Source: Corynebacterium tuscaniense
GTDB taxonomy: Bacteria; Actinomycetota; Actinomycetes; Mycobacteriales; Mycobacteriaceae
Assembly: GCF_008693065.1 (NCBI RefSeq)
Contig: NZ_VXKH01000006.1
Location: 1-53,014, forward strand
DNA length: 53,014 nucleotides
Direction of reading: 5' to 3'
Shown here: in pieces, positions 34,871 to 42,974 of the stretch
Layout of the letters: each line of letters begins with the position of its first letter
Numbering within the stretch: position 1 is the stretch's first letter
The notes under the pieces: model-generated
The model's input: only the letters and a program-made list of their open reading frames with translations
Databases searched by the model: none
What the model was told of the DNA's origin: nothing
Position numbers and translations under genes: made by a program

Positions 34871-35659
34871 ATGCACAAGGAGCAGGAGCCAGAGGGCAAC
34901 GAGGAGATCGTTGATCCGGTTGAACTAGAGGAACTAGACACTTCAGTGGCGCCGGAGGGATCAGATAAAGAGGACCCCGAATGGTGGGAGCAACCAGGCC
35001 TGCCGTGGAATTCTAAGCCGACGAAGTCGGACTACTGGTGCCTTGCCTGGTTTGGCTTTGTGGGCATCTTTGGTATGTCCATGATTCCGCTGCGCGCCTG
35101 GCTGCTTGGTTTGGATCCGCCGATCCTGCTGGCTGTGACGGGCTCGCGCATTGGTGCGGCATCCACGGGGGCGCTCGCCGCTGTGGGGGAAGCACCGGGC
35201 TGGTTGTGGTTCCTGCTCATCGGCTCGCTGGTGAACATCAAGTTTGACTGGGTCTACTGGTGGGCCGGCAAGCTTTGGGGCCGGGGCATCCTGGAAGTAC
35301 AGGCACAAAACTCCAAGCGCACGGCGAAGAATTTCAAGCGCGTGGAGGGCTGGTTTCACCGCCTCGGGTGGGTGGCCATTTTCTTGGCGTATCTGCCTAT
35401 TCCGTTGCCCATCGCCTTCGTTGTCTTTGTCATGTGCGGCGCAACCGGCATGGATGTGAAGAAGTTCATGGTCCTTGACTTTGTGGCGAAGACCTTGTGG
35501 TCCTTCCTCTACTTCGGTCTGGGCTGGATGATCGGCGAGCCAGTCGTCTACGTGCTTGAGCAGTACTCAAAGGTGGCCAACTGGATCGCCATTGGGCTCA
35601 TCGTCGTGGTTCTCTTTGGGGTGTTTCGCGGGCAGTCCAAGACCACCCGCAAAGCGTGA
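34871..35659 (+). CDS. DedA/VTT-like membrane protein
   Basis: The 262-residue protein has an acidic N-terminus of about 45 residues and five to six hydrophobic segments. The middle (LVNIKFDWVYWWAGKLWG, FHRLGWVAIFLAYLPIPLPI) resembles DedA/SNARE-associated (VTT) proteins, which act in lipid flipping and membrane homeostasis. The assignment is by pattern and moderately secure. It lies between the HemY-like gene and the gal cluster, whose last gene converges on it with a 1-bp gap. In relatives hemL would be near this place. Confidence 0.65.
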   Translation: MHKEQEPEGNEEIVDPVELEELDTSVAPEGSDKEDPEWWEQPGLPWNSKPTKSDYWCLAWFGFVGIFGMSMIPLRAWLLGLDPPILLAVTGSRIGAASTGALAAVGEAPGWLWFLLIGSLVNIKFDWVYWWAGKLWGRGILEVQAQNSKRTAKNFKRVEGWFHRLGWVAIFLAYLPIPLPIAFVVFVMCGATGMDVKKFMVLDFVAKTLWSFLYFGLGWMIGEPVVYVLEQYSKVANWIAIGLIVVVLFGVFRGQSKTTRKA

Positions 35660-35660
35660 G

Positions 35661-36875
35661 CTAATCGACGCGCCGGGCGCCGTCTTGGGCGCTGGTGGCG
35701 TAGATCACCGGGGTGGGATGGCCTTGGGTGGCAGTAGCAGCCTCAACCGCTGCGGCCACCGCATCAACATCGTCGGTCCGGCACAACGCGATGATGGAAC
35801 CACCAAAGCCACCACCGGTGATGCGGGCACCCACCGCTCCGGCAGACAGTGCGGCCTGCACTGCCGTTTCGAGGGCATCCGGGACGATCTCAAAATCATC
35901 GCGCAAAGAGACGTGGCTTTCATTCATCAGCTGACCAAACCGGGGGATATCGCCAGCCTTGAGCGCTTCAATCGCACGGATGGTGCGGGCAGTTTCACTG
36001 TGAACGTGACGTACGCGGCGGCGCACGGTTGCACTGCTAAGGGCGGTATAACCGGATTCAGGTGAAGACGCCCACTCCACGGCGCGGTCCACCACATCAT
36101 CCTCCCGGAACGTGCAGTTAAGGGCTGCAGCAACCTGGTCGATGAGTCCGCGCCGGGAACTGTACTCACCCGTGACGTGGGAGTGTTCCACGCGGCTATC
36201 CGAAACCAAGAGCTGGTAGCCCTCCCAGTCACACGGAACCTGTTCGTGGGTGCCAGCCAAGAAATCGAGGGCGAGGGCAAAACCTTGACGGCCACGAACA
36301 ACCGCATTTTGGTCCAAGCCACCGGTATTGGCGCCCACGTAGTGGTTTTCAGCGCGCATGGTGGCAGCGATGATCTGCTCATCAGTCGTGGCCGGGGTAA
36401 GGAGATCACGCACGGTAACAGCAACGGCGCACTCCAGTGCGGCGGAACTAGACAGGCCAGACCCTAAGGGCACATCGGAAATCACCGCGATGTCCAGGCC
36501 GGTGCCGGCACCGCTGCCAATGAGGGCGTGAACAGTGCCGGCGATGTAGCCACGCCAGTCAGGCAAACACCCAGGTTCAGTGCTGATCGCTGACAGGTCC
36601 GCAAGATCAACTTCAGCATCGAGGATATCGCCGTTGGGGGAGTGGGAGACCATACGCACCGTGTTGTCCTCCCGCACACGAGCGGCCACGGCTGTGGCCA
36701 TGGTGGTGGCAAACGGCAGGCACACGCCGAAGGCATAGTCCACGTGATCACCAATGAGGTTCACACGACCAGGAGCAACCCACACACCGGTAGCGTCGCC
36801 CCCGATGTGCTCGGTGAAAAACGCGCGCACATCATTAGCTAACTGTGCGGGGCTGCGGGTGGAAGAAACAATCAC
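35661..36875 (-). CDS. galK: Galactokinase
   Basis: Phosphorylates alpha-D-galactose to galactose 1-phosphate (Leloir pathway). The 404-residue GHMP kinase shows GRVNLIGDHVDYAFGVCLPFA, the ATP motif GSGLSSSAALECA and the third motif ITGGGFGGSIIAL. Its start overlaps the galT stop (4 bp), so the genes are coupled. Its stop codon lies in GCTAATCGACG, one base away from the recurrent 11-mer. It is the last gene of the leftward gal cluster. Confidence 0.94.
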   Translation of the reverse strand: MIVSSTRSPAQLANDVRAFFTEHIGGDATGVWVAPGRVNLIGDHVDYAFGVCLPFATTMATAVAARVREDNTVRMVSHSPNGDILDAEVDLADLSAISTEPGCLPDWRGYIAGTVHALIGSGAGTGLDIAVISDVPLGSGLSSSAALECAVAVTVRDLLTPATTDEQIIAATMRAENHYVGANTGGLDQNAVVRGRQGFALALDFLAGTHEQVPCDWEGYQLLVSDSRVEHSHVTGEYSSRRGLIDQVAAALNCTFREDDVVDRAVEWASSPESGYTALSSATVRRRVRHVHSETARTIRAIEALKAGDIPRFGQLMNESHVSLRDDFEIVPDALETAVQAALSAGAVGARITGGGFGGSIIALCRTDDVDAVAAAVEAATATQGHPTPVIYATSAQDGARRVD

Positions 36876-37981
36876 TGGTATGCCTCCTTCAACGTGGCGG
36901 CAATGGTTTCCGGGGTGGTGTCATTGATCCACGCACCCATACCGGATTCACTGCCGGCCAAAAACTTCATGCGGCCAGGGGAGCGCATGAGGGAGAACAG
37001 CTGGAGGTGGAAGCGCCCATCCTCCGGGGCATCCACCGGGGCTTGGTTCCATGCGGCGATGTACGGGGTGCGCTCTATACCGGGGAAGAACTGATCCACA
37101 GCCTTAAACAGTTTGTCGCAGATCACTGCTAGGTCATCGCGTTCAGCGGTGGTCAGTTCAGCGAAATTCGGTACTGCGCGCTTGGCCATCACCATGACTT
37201 CCAGTGGCCACTTCGCCGCAGCGGGAGTGAACACGACGAAGTGGTCTGTCTCCTCGATGATGCGGGTGGCGGAGGCGAGTTCGGCGGCCATGAGCGCGTC
37301 GAAAAGCGATGTGCTATACGTTTCACGATGAGCCTGTGCCTGACGGGCAATGGCGGCCATGCGTGGTGGGACGAACGGGTAGGAATAAATCTGCCCGTGC
37401 GGATGGTGCAAGGTCACACCGATTTCCTCACCGCGGTTCTCAAACGGGAAGACAGCCTTGACTGGTTCGAGGGCGGAAAGTTCAGCGGTGCGGTGTGCCC
37501 AGACGTCGATAAGCGCACGCTTGCGGGTAAGCGGAAGATCCTTGAAGGAACCTTCTGCATCCGGTGTGAAACATACGACCTCGCAGCGCGACAACGCGGG
37601 GGCGCGCTCAAAAAGCTCCTGGCCATCCACGAAAGGCTCGTAATGCTCCGGGATGTCCAACCGCATGCTCAGGGAAGGGAAGCGGTTCTCAAACACGACC
37701 ACCTGGTAGTCGTCCTCCGGAATCTCGCTGGGCTTCTGGCCAGGGCGCGTCGGTGCCAACGGGTCCTCATTCGCGGGTGGGAGGAACGTCCGATTCTGGC
37801 GGTGAGCCGCATAGATCGCCCACGCGCCGGTTAACGGGTCACGCCGCATCCAGGACTCGGTGAGCACCTCCGGCAAACCACGCTCATCGGTGGCAGTGCG
37901 ATCAGGTGTGCCGGGCTCATCAAAGTAGATGAGCTCCCGGCCATCCGACAGGGTGGTGCGCGTGATTTTCAGCTCAGTCAT
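36872..37981 (-). CDS. galT: Galactose-1-phosphate uridylyltransferase
   Basis: Exchanges UMP between UDP-glucose and galactose 1-phosphate. The 369-residue protein has the active-site HPHGQIYSYPFVP, ESWMRRDPLTGAWAIYAAHRQNR near the N-terminus and a late HFHVV-like VVFTPAAAKWPLEVMVMAKR strand. It starts at ATG 37981, directly abutting the small membrane protein gene. The gene contains two recurrent motif copies. No galE is seen in the window. Confidence 0.94.
   Translation of the reverse strand: MTELKITRTTLSDGRELIYFDEPGTPDRTATDERGLPEVLTESWMRRDPLTGAWAIYAAHRQNRTFLPPANEDPLAPTRPGQKPSEIPEDDYQVVVFENRFPSLSMRLDIPEHYEPFVDGQELFERAPALSRCEVVCFTPDAEGSFKDLPLTRKRALIDVWAHRTAELSALEPVKAVFPFENRGEEIGVTLHHPHGQIYSYPFVPPRMAAIARQAQAHRETYSTSLFDALMAAELASATRIIEETDHFVVFTPAAAKWPLEVMVMAKRAVPNFAELTTAERDDLAVICDKLFKAVDQFFPGIERTPYIAAWNQAPVDAPEDGRFHLQLFSLMRSPGRMKFLAGSESGMGAWINDTTPETIAATLKEAYQ
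37297..37307 (-). repeat. GCTTTTCGACG motif, copy 13 of 18
   Basis: Sense orientation in the leftward galT (Leu-Phe-Asp-Ala). It is followed on that strand by GCG CTC ATG GCC GCC GAA CTC. Confidence 0.9.
37504..37514 (-). repeat. GCTTATCGACG motif, copy 14 of 18
   Basis: Sense orientation in the leftward galT (Leu-Ile-Asp-Val), extending to the 13-mer GCTTATCGACGTC. It lies 207 nt from copy 13. Confidence 0.9.
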
Positions 37982-38242
37982 CTAATCCGCTACTTCCAAC
38001 GTGTCGGGGTTGAAGGCGATCGGGCGGAACCGTGCCCACAGGAAGAACACCAGTGCTGCGACAGCAAGGGCGATACCCACCCACAGGTTGTCACTGGACT
38101 CCTTGGAGATCTGCTCGTCCGTATTGAATCCCGGGTCGAGCACGAAGGAACAGATGATCAGCACAAGCCCGTAAAAACCGAGCAGCGCCCCAATCACGTT
38201 ACGGATATCAAATGTTGCGGTTTCTGCTTGTGAATTAGCCAT
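37982..38242 (-). CDS. Small two-helix membrane protein paired with the symporter
   Basis: The 86-residue protein has two hydrophobic segments (about 15-35 and 52-70) separated by a polar loop. ATG 38242 is preceded by GGAAG. It lies 14 bp after the symporter gene and abuts galT. Small two-helix proteins often accompany solute:sodium symporters, so a subunit or stabilising role is likely by context. No known family is recognised with confidence. Confidence 0.72.
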   Translation of the reverse strand: MANSQAETATFDIRNVIGALLGFYGLVLIICSFVLDPGFNTDEQISKESSDNLWVGIALAVAALVFFLWARFRPIAFNPDTLEVAD

Positions 38243-38256
38243 AAGAATCACTTCCT

Positions 38257-39909
38257 TTAGAGGAACATCAAGTTCAGGCCGATGACAAGGGCAAGGGCGA
38301 TGACACCCAGCGGGATGGTGCGCTGGTACCACGGCAAGGTGGCCTCAGACGCATCAACAAGCTGATCCTTCGGGGTGACACTGCGGACAAAGCCCACAAG
38401 TTCCTCATCCGGCTTCGGGGTGGTGAACAGGGAGACGATGATGGACACGAGGATGTCCACCGTGAACGCCAGCGAAGCCGCAACGAAAGCGGTTCCCTGG
38501 CCTGGCAAGCTCACCAACGGGTTTTCACCCAGCGAGCACGCCCAGAACGCAATGGCTGCAGCGGTACCAGCCACGAGGCCGGACCAACCGGCGTGCGGAG
38601 TCATGCGCTTCCAGAACATACCCAGGATGAAGGTGGCAAACAGTGGGGCGTTGAAGAAGCCGAACAGCGTTTGCAGGTAGTCCATGATGTTGCCAAAGTT
38701 CGCGGCAAGCAGCGCTGTGAATACAGCGATCACGGTTGCGCCCACGGTGGCCAGGCGGCCAACACGCAGGTAGTAATCATCGTCCTTGTCCTTGACCACA
38801 TAGGTCTGCCACAGGTCGTAGCTGAACACGGTGTTGAAAGACGAAATGTTCGCTGCCATGCCCGCCATGAAAGCAGCGAGTAGACCCGCAATACCTACGC
38901 CGAGCAAACCGTTGGGCAGTAAATCGCGCATGAGGTAAAGCACCGCTTCATTCGGTTTGGCGTTACCTTCCATGATCGGCGTGACCAGGATGGAAGCGAC
39001 CATGCCGGGCACAACCACGATGAACGGGATGAACATCTTGGGGAATGCGCCGATGATCGGTGTCTTGCGCGCAGACGACAGTGAATCAGACGCCATTGCG
39101 CGCTGAACCTCAACGAAGTTCGTGGTCCAGTAACCGAAGGACAGCACGAAGCCGAGGCCGAACACAATGCCCACGACGGACCACACCGGGCTGGCAAAGC
39201 CAGAAATTTCTTGGCCGGGCCAGGTGGAAAAGTGGCTGGGATCGTTGATGGCTTCTTTCAATCCACTCCAGCCGCCAACGTGGCGCAGACCAATGATGGT
39301 CAGCGGTAGCAAAGCTGCAACGATGACGAAGAACTGCAGCACCTCGTTGTAGATCGCCGCCGATAGGCCACCCAGGGTGATGTAGGCCAGCACGATGGCG
39401 GCGGCCACCACGAGTGTGGCCCACAATGGCCAGCCCAGCAGCGCTTCTACCACCGTGGCCAACAGGAACAGGTTCACGCCGGCGATCAGCAGCTGCGCCA
39501 CGGCGAAAGAAATCGCGTTCACCAGGTGGGCTGCCGGGCCAAAACGTTTGAGCATGAATTCGGGCACGGAGCGGACTTTGGAGCCGTAGTAGAACGGCAT
39601 CATCACAATGCCCAGGAAGATCATGGCGGGCACGGCACCAATCCAGAAATAGTGCATGGTTTGCACGCCGTATTCCACACCGTTGGCGGACATACCGATG
39701 ATCTCTACCGCGCCGAGGTTGGCGGAAATGAAGGCCAAACCGGTAATCCAGGCGGGCAGGCCGCGACCGGAGAGGAAGAAGTCAATCGACGAGGACACGC
39801 CGCGCTTCGCGGCCCACCCAATTCCCAGCACGAACACGAAAAAGACCGCGACGAGCATGTAGTCGACCCAGGTGGCGTCGAGCCTTAGTGCTGTATCCAT
39901 GGCTGACAC
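38257..39909 (-). CDS. Solute:sodium symporter, probable galactose/glucose transporter
   Basis: The 550-residue protein is of the SSS family (SglT-like) with about 14 hydrophobic segments. GRGLPAWITGLAFISANLGAVEIIGMSANG and GLLAAFMAGMAANISSFNTVFSYDLWQ match the sugar-transporting branch, including the sodium-site serines. It imports sugar with Na+ across the plasma membrane. Flanked by an aldose epimerase and galT-galK, galactose is the most likely substrate. It starts at ATG 39909 with AAGCGAG upstream. Confidence 0.87.
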   Translation of the reverse strand: MSAMDTALRLDATWVDYMLVAVFFVFVLGIGWAAKRGVSSSIDFFLSGRGLPAWITGLAFISANLGAVEIIGMSANGVEYGVQTMHYFWIGAVPAMIFLGIVMMPFYYGSKVRSVPEFMLKRFGPAAHLVNAISFAVAQLLIAGVNLFLLATVVEALLGWPLWATLVVAAAIVLAYITLGGLSAAIYNEVLQFFVIVAALLPLTIIGLRHVGGWSGLKEAINDPSHFSTWPGQEISGFASPVWSVVGIVFGLGFVLSFGYWTTNFVEVQRAMASDSLSSARKTPIIGAFPKMFIPFIVVVPGMVASILVTPIMEGNAKPNEAVLYLMRDLLPNGLLGVGIAGLLAAFMAGMAANISSFNTVFSYDLWQTYVVKDKDDDYYLRVGRLATVGATVIAVFTALLAANFGNIMDYLQTLFGFFNAPLFATFILGMFWKRMTPHAGWSGLVAGTAAAIAFWACSLGENPLVSLPGQGTAFVAASLAFTVDILVSIIVSLFTTPKPDEELVGFVRSVTPKDQLVDASEATLPWYQRTIPLGVIALALVIGLNLMFL

Positions 39910-39950
39910 TCGCTTTCTGTTGAGTTACGGGTTTACGTTGTTCAGTTATT

Positions 39951-40844
39951 TCAGTTATTTATCGCCCGTACCGACCAGGTCACGCTCATGCGTTCACCAG
40001 GAGCCAGCACGGTCACGTCTTCGCCTGTGGCCAGGGCATTTGGGGGCGCGGTCATCGGTTCGACGGCCAGCTCCCGCTGCGGGGAGGTGAAAATCTGGGT
40101 CCAGGGCATGCTTTTCGACGCCTCCAGTTCCACCCCACATCCATCCTCCCTCACCAACCGGGCAATATGTGGGCGTTTCACCGGATCAACCCCGGCATCG
40201 TCGAGTTGCACCCCGTTCATGTCCATGGGGCTTGCCGGCCACGGCTGGCGTGGACCGGTTGGGATGTTGCGGGAATCCACTGGTTGGTGCTGCTCGATGG
40301 TGTGGTGCAGTGTGCATTCATCCAGGGGTGCGCCTTGGGGGTCCAAGTAGGTGTGTACGCCCAACGCGCATGGTGCGGGACCATGCTCACCCCCGGCCGG
40401 GGTGATGTTGTGCGCTGTCATCGTGCCGGTGATGCCGGTGTCTGTGAGCGTGTAGGTCACCGTGAGCTCAATCTGCCACGGCCACCCAGGTTCGGGACCA
40501 AGGATGGTGCGCAGCGTCGCACTGTCATTCGTGTGATCCACAATGTTGAAAATCCGGCCCCATGTGAAGCCGTGGAGTGCATGCCCGCGTTCGGGTTCGG
40601 TGACCTCCAACTGGTGGGTTATACCGTTGAAGGTAAATGTTGCATCCGCAACACGGTTCGGCCATGGTGCCAGCACAATATTGGCGGCTCCTGGCGGGCG
40701 TTGAGCGGGTTCGAAGCTCTTGAGTAGGGGGCGGGCGTCCACCTCCAAACGTCGAATAGCAGCACCTGAGGCGGTGATAATCGCGGTGACGTCGTGGTCA
40801 GCGACTTTTCGCAGCGTTACTTCCGGGATCGTGTGAACACCCAT
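39951..40844 (-). CDS. galM: Aldose 1-epimerase family protein
   Basis: Interconverts alpha and beta sugar anomers and feeds galactokinase. The 297-residue protein has NRVADATFTFNG, HALHGFTWG and ALGVHTYLDPQG, fitting the aldose epimerase fold with catalytic His residues. It is the first gene of the leftward gal cluster, 41 bp before the symporter. Its upstream region is shared with the divergent phosphatase gene. Confidence 0.85.
   Translation of the reverse strand: MGVHTIPEVTLRKVADHDVTAIITASGAAIRRLEVDARPLLKSFEPAQRPPGAANIVLAPWPNRVADATFTFNGITHQLEVTEPERGHALHGFTWGRIFNIVDHTNDSATLRTILGPEPGWPWQIELTVTYTLTDTGITGTMTAHNITPAGGEHGPAPCALGVHTYLDPQGAPLDECTLHHTIEQHQPVDSRNIPTGPRQPWPASPMDMNGVQLDDAGVDPVKRPHIARLVREDGCGVELEASKSMPWTQIFTSPQRELAVEPMTAPPNALATGEDVTVLAPGERMSVTWSVRAINN
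40110..40120 (+). repeat. GCTTTTCGACG motif, copy 15 of 18
   Basis: Antisense to galM and in a third reading phase (Ala-Ser-Lys-Ser). The following 40 nt contain 23 C and only 2 G, the cleanest example of the C-rich tail. Confidence 0.9.
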
Positions 40845-40957
40845 AGGTCAATTATCCATGGGTGCCCCCTCCGTCATGAAAGCGGTATCAACCAATAGGA
40901 TTAGTAAACGCATTCTGTCATTCCATGAAAATTGCAGTTGAAAGAGGAGGGCTTGTC

Positions 40958-41566
40958 ATGGTTGAGACCGTTGTCCACCTCGTACGACACGGTGAAGTGC
41001 ACAACCCGCAGAAATTGCTCTACGGGCGTCTCCCGGATTTCCACTTGAGTGCCCGCGGCCGTTCCATGGCGGCACGTACTGCCGCGAGCTTCGAAGGCAA
41101 AGACGTCACTTACCTGGCGGCGTCCCCGCTGGAGCGCGTGCAGGAAACCGCAACACCGATCGCGGAGGTCCTTGGGTTGGAGATCCAGACGGACCGTGAT
41201 CTCATTGAGTCCGGCAATATCTTCGAGGGCTTGCGCACTAAAGGTTGGCGCAGCCAGCTGTTCAATCCGATCCGGTGGCGTCACATGGTCAACCCGTTGA
41301 AGCCCAGCTGGGGTGAGCCCTATACGGAGATTTTGGAGCGAATGCGACGTGCCATAGATAAGGCTCGTGCTGAGGCTGAGGGCCATGAGGCCGTGCTGGT
41401 GTCCCACCAGCTACCCATCGTGATGGTGCAGCGTTGGGCGCAAGGCAAGTCCTTGCCGCACAACCCGGCAACACGTAAGTGTGACTTGGCTAGTGTGACC
41501 TCCTTGGTTTTTGAAGGGGACACCCTGAAGTCCTGGTCCTACGCCGAACCGGCGAAGGGGATTTAG
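40958..41566 (+). CDS. Histidine phosphatase family protein
   Basis: The 202-residue protein of the phosphoglycerate-mutase-like family has the catalytic VHLVRHGEVHN, ASPLERVQETA and SHQLPIVM (second histidine). It is not the glycolytic mutase, which is at 16502. The substrate is unknown. ATG 40958 follows GAGGAGGG; an earlier ATG lacks this spacing. Stop and next start abut, so it leads an operon with the thioredoxin-like lipoprotein and ccs genes. In relatives hemL precedes it, by my recollection; here the gal cluster does. Confidence 0.85.
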   Translation: MVETVVHLVRHGEVHNPQKLLYGRLPDFHLSARGRSMAARTAASFEGKDVTYLAASPLERVQETATPIAEVLGLEIQTDRDLIESGNIFEGLRTKGWRSQLFNPIRWRHMVNPLKPSWGEPYTEILERMRRAIDKARAEAEGHEAVLVSHQLPIVMVQRWAQGKSLPHNPATRKCDLASVTSLVFEGDTLKSWSYAEPAKGI

Positions 41567-42166
41567 ATGCGCCGCTTTCATGCGATGGTTCTGTCAGGCG
41601 TGGCACTCCTCGGCGCGTTCGGGCTGTCCGCCTGCGCGGTGCCTGGTTCGAGTGAGACTTTCGCTTTTCACTCACCCGGTGGCCAGGTGGAGATTTTTTA
41701 CGATGAGGCTGATCGTGCCCCCTTGTCGGAGTTCTCCGGTGAGTCTTTGATGGAACCGGGCACGCAGATTTCTCTGTCCGACTTTGAGGACCAGATGGTG
41801 GTGCTCAACGCGTGGGGTCAGTGGTGTGCGCCGTGCCGTGCGGAGGTGGATGACCTGCAGGAGGTGCAGGAACATCTGACGGGTCGGACCGTTGACGGTA
41901 AGCCATCAGGCACGATCCTGGGCATCAATGTCCGCGACTACCAGCCGGAGATCTCCCGGGATTTTCTCACGGACAACGGGGCGACCTACCCCTCTATTTA
42001 TGACCCGCCGTTCCGGACTGCTGCTGCCTTGGGCGGTATTCCTACTTCCGTCATTCCCACCACGGTCATCCTGGACAAGCAGCACCGTCCCGCGGCAGTG
42101 TTCCTGCGTGAGGTGACCGCGTCCGAGATCATTGAGGTCACGGACCGCCTGGAGGGTGAGAACTAA
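41567..42166 (+). CDS. TlpA/ResA-like thiol-disulfide lipoprotein
   Basis: The 199-residue exported protein has a lipobox (LSACAVPG, around residue 25) and a thioredoxin fold with active site WGQWCAPCRAE and cis-Pro region TSVIPTTVILD. On the outer membrane face it should reduce the apocytochrome c cysteines before haem attachment, receiving electrons from CcdA. Its start abuts the preceding gene and its stop abuts ccdA, consistent with one operon. Confidence 0.9.
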   Translation: MRRFHAMVLSGVALLGAFGLSACAVPGSSETFAFHSPGGQVEIFYDEADRAPLSEFSGESLMEPGTQISLSDFEDQMVVLNAWGQWCAPCRAEVDDLQEVQEHLTGRTVDGKPSGTILGINVRDYQPEISRDFLTDNGATYPSIYDPPFRTAAALGGIPTSVIPTTVILDKQHRPAAVFLREVTASEIIEVTDRLEGEN

Positions 42167-42949
42167 ATGGGTCATACGTTTGTGGACCTTGTTTCTAACG
42201 GCCCACTTTTCGCGGGCTTCTTCGCCGCAGCCGTGGCCGGCCTCGTGTCTTTTGCGTCCCCCTGCGTGATCCCGCTGGTGCCGGGATACCTGTCGTATCT
42301 CACCGGCATTGTCGGTGGGGAAGTGGAGGTGAAAAACGGGGAAGTCACCGTGGGTAAACGCCGTCAAGGGGCGGTGGTCGTTGCGGCGGCGTTGTTCATT
42401 GCGGGCTTTACTGCGGTGTTCCTGCTGGCCACGGTAACTGTCTTCGGCGCTATCAGTGTTATTGCGCTGAACTCGGACACGTTGATGCGCATTGGTGGTG
42501 TGGTGACCATCATCATGGGCCTGGTGTTCATGGGCAGTGTGCCGATTCTGCAGAAAGACACTCGCATGCAGCCCAAGAAATGGGCGACGTGGCTGGGCGC
42601 GCCGTTGCTTGGCGGGGTGTTTGCACTCGGCTGGACCCCGTGTGTGGGGCCGACGCTTGGCGCGGTGATCTCTGTCTCCGTGGGAACAGAAGGCATGACC
42701 GCTGCCCGCGGCATTGTGCTGGTGATTGCTTATTGCCTTGGCCTTGGTATTCCCTTCCTGCTCCTGGCGCTGGGCTCCGCCAAGATGGTGGAGGCCGTGG
42801 GCTTTTTGCGTAAGCATTCGCGTACCATCCAAATCATCGGCGGTGTCGCCATGGTGCTGGTGGGTTTGTTACTGCTCACCGGGGCGTGGAATGTGTTCAT
42901 CTCCTGGACCCGCCAGCTGGTTGTCGGTTACGGCGCCACCGTGCTCTAG
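42167..42949 (+). CDS. ccdA: Cytochrome c biogenesis membrane protein CcdA
   Basis: Passes reducing equivalents across the membrane to the TlpA/ResA-like protein. The 260-residue protein has six hydrophobic segments with the paired-cysteine motifs SFASPCVIPLVPGYLSYL and LGWTPCVGPTLGAV. ATG 42167 directly follows the preceding stop; resB follows 25 bp later. Confidence 0.92.
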   Translation: MGHTFVDLVSNGPLFAGFFAAAVAGLVSFASPCVIPLVPGYLSYLTGIVGGEVEVKNGEVTVGKRRQGAVVVAAALFIAGFTAVFLLATVTVFGAISVIALNSDTLMRIGGVVTIIMGLVFMGSVPILQKDTRMQPKKWATWLGAPLLGGVFALGWTPCVGPTLGAVISVSVGTEGMTAARGIVLVIAYCLGLGIPFLLLALGSAKMVEAVGFLRKHSRTIQIIGGVAMVLVGLLLLTGAWNVFISWTRQLVVGYGATVL

Positions 42950-42974
42950 AACTGCGAACACTCGATAGATTCCT

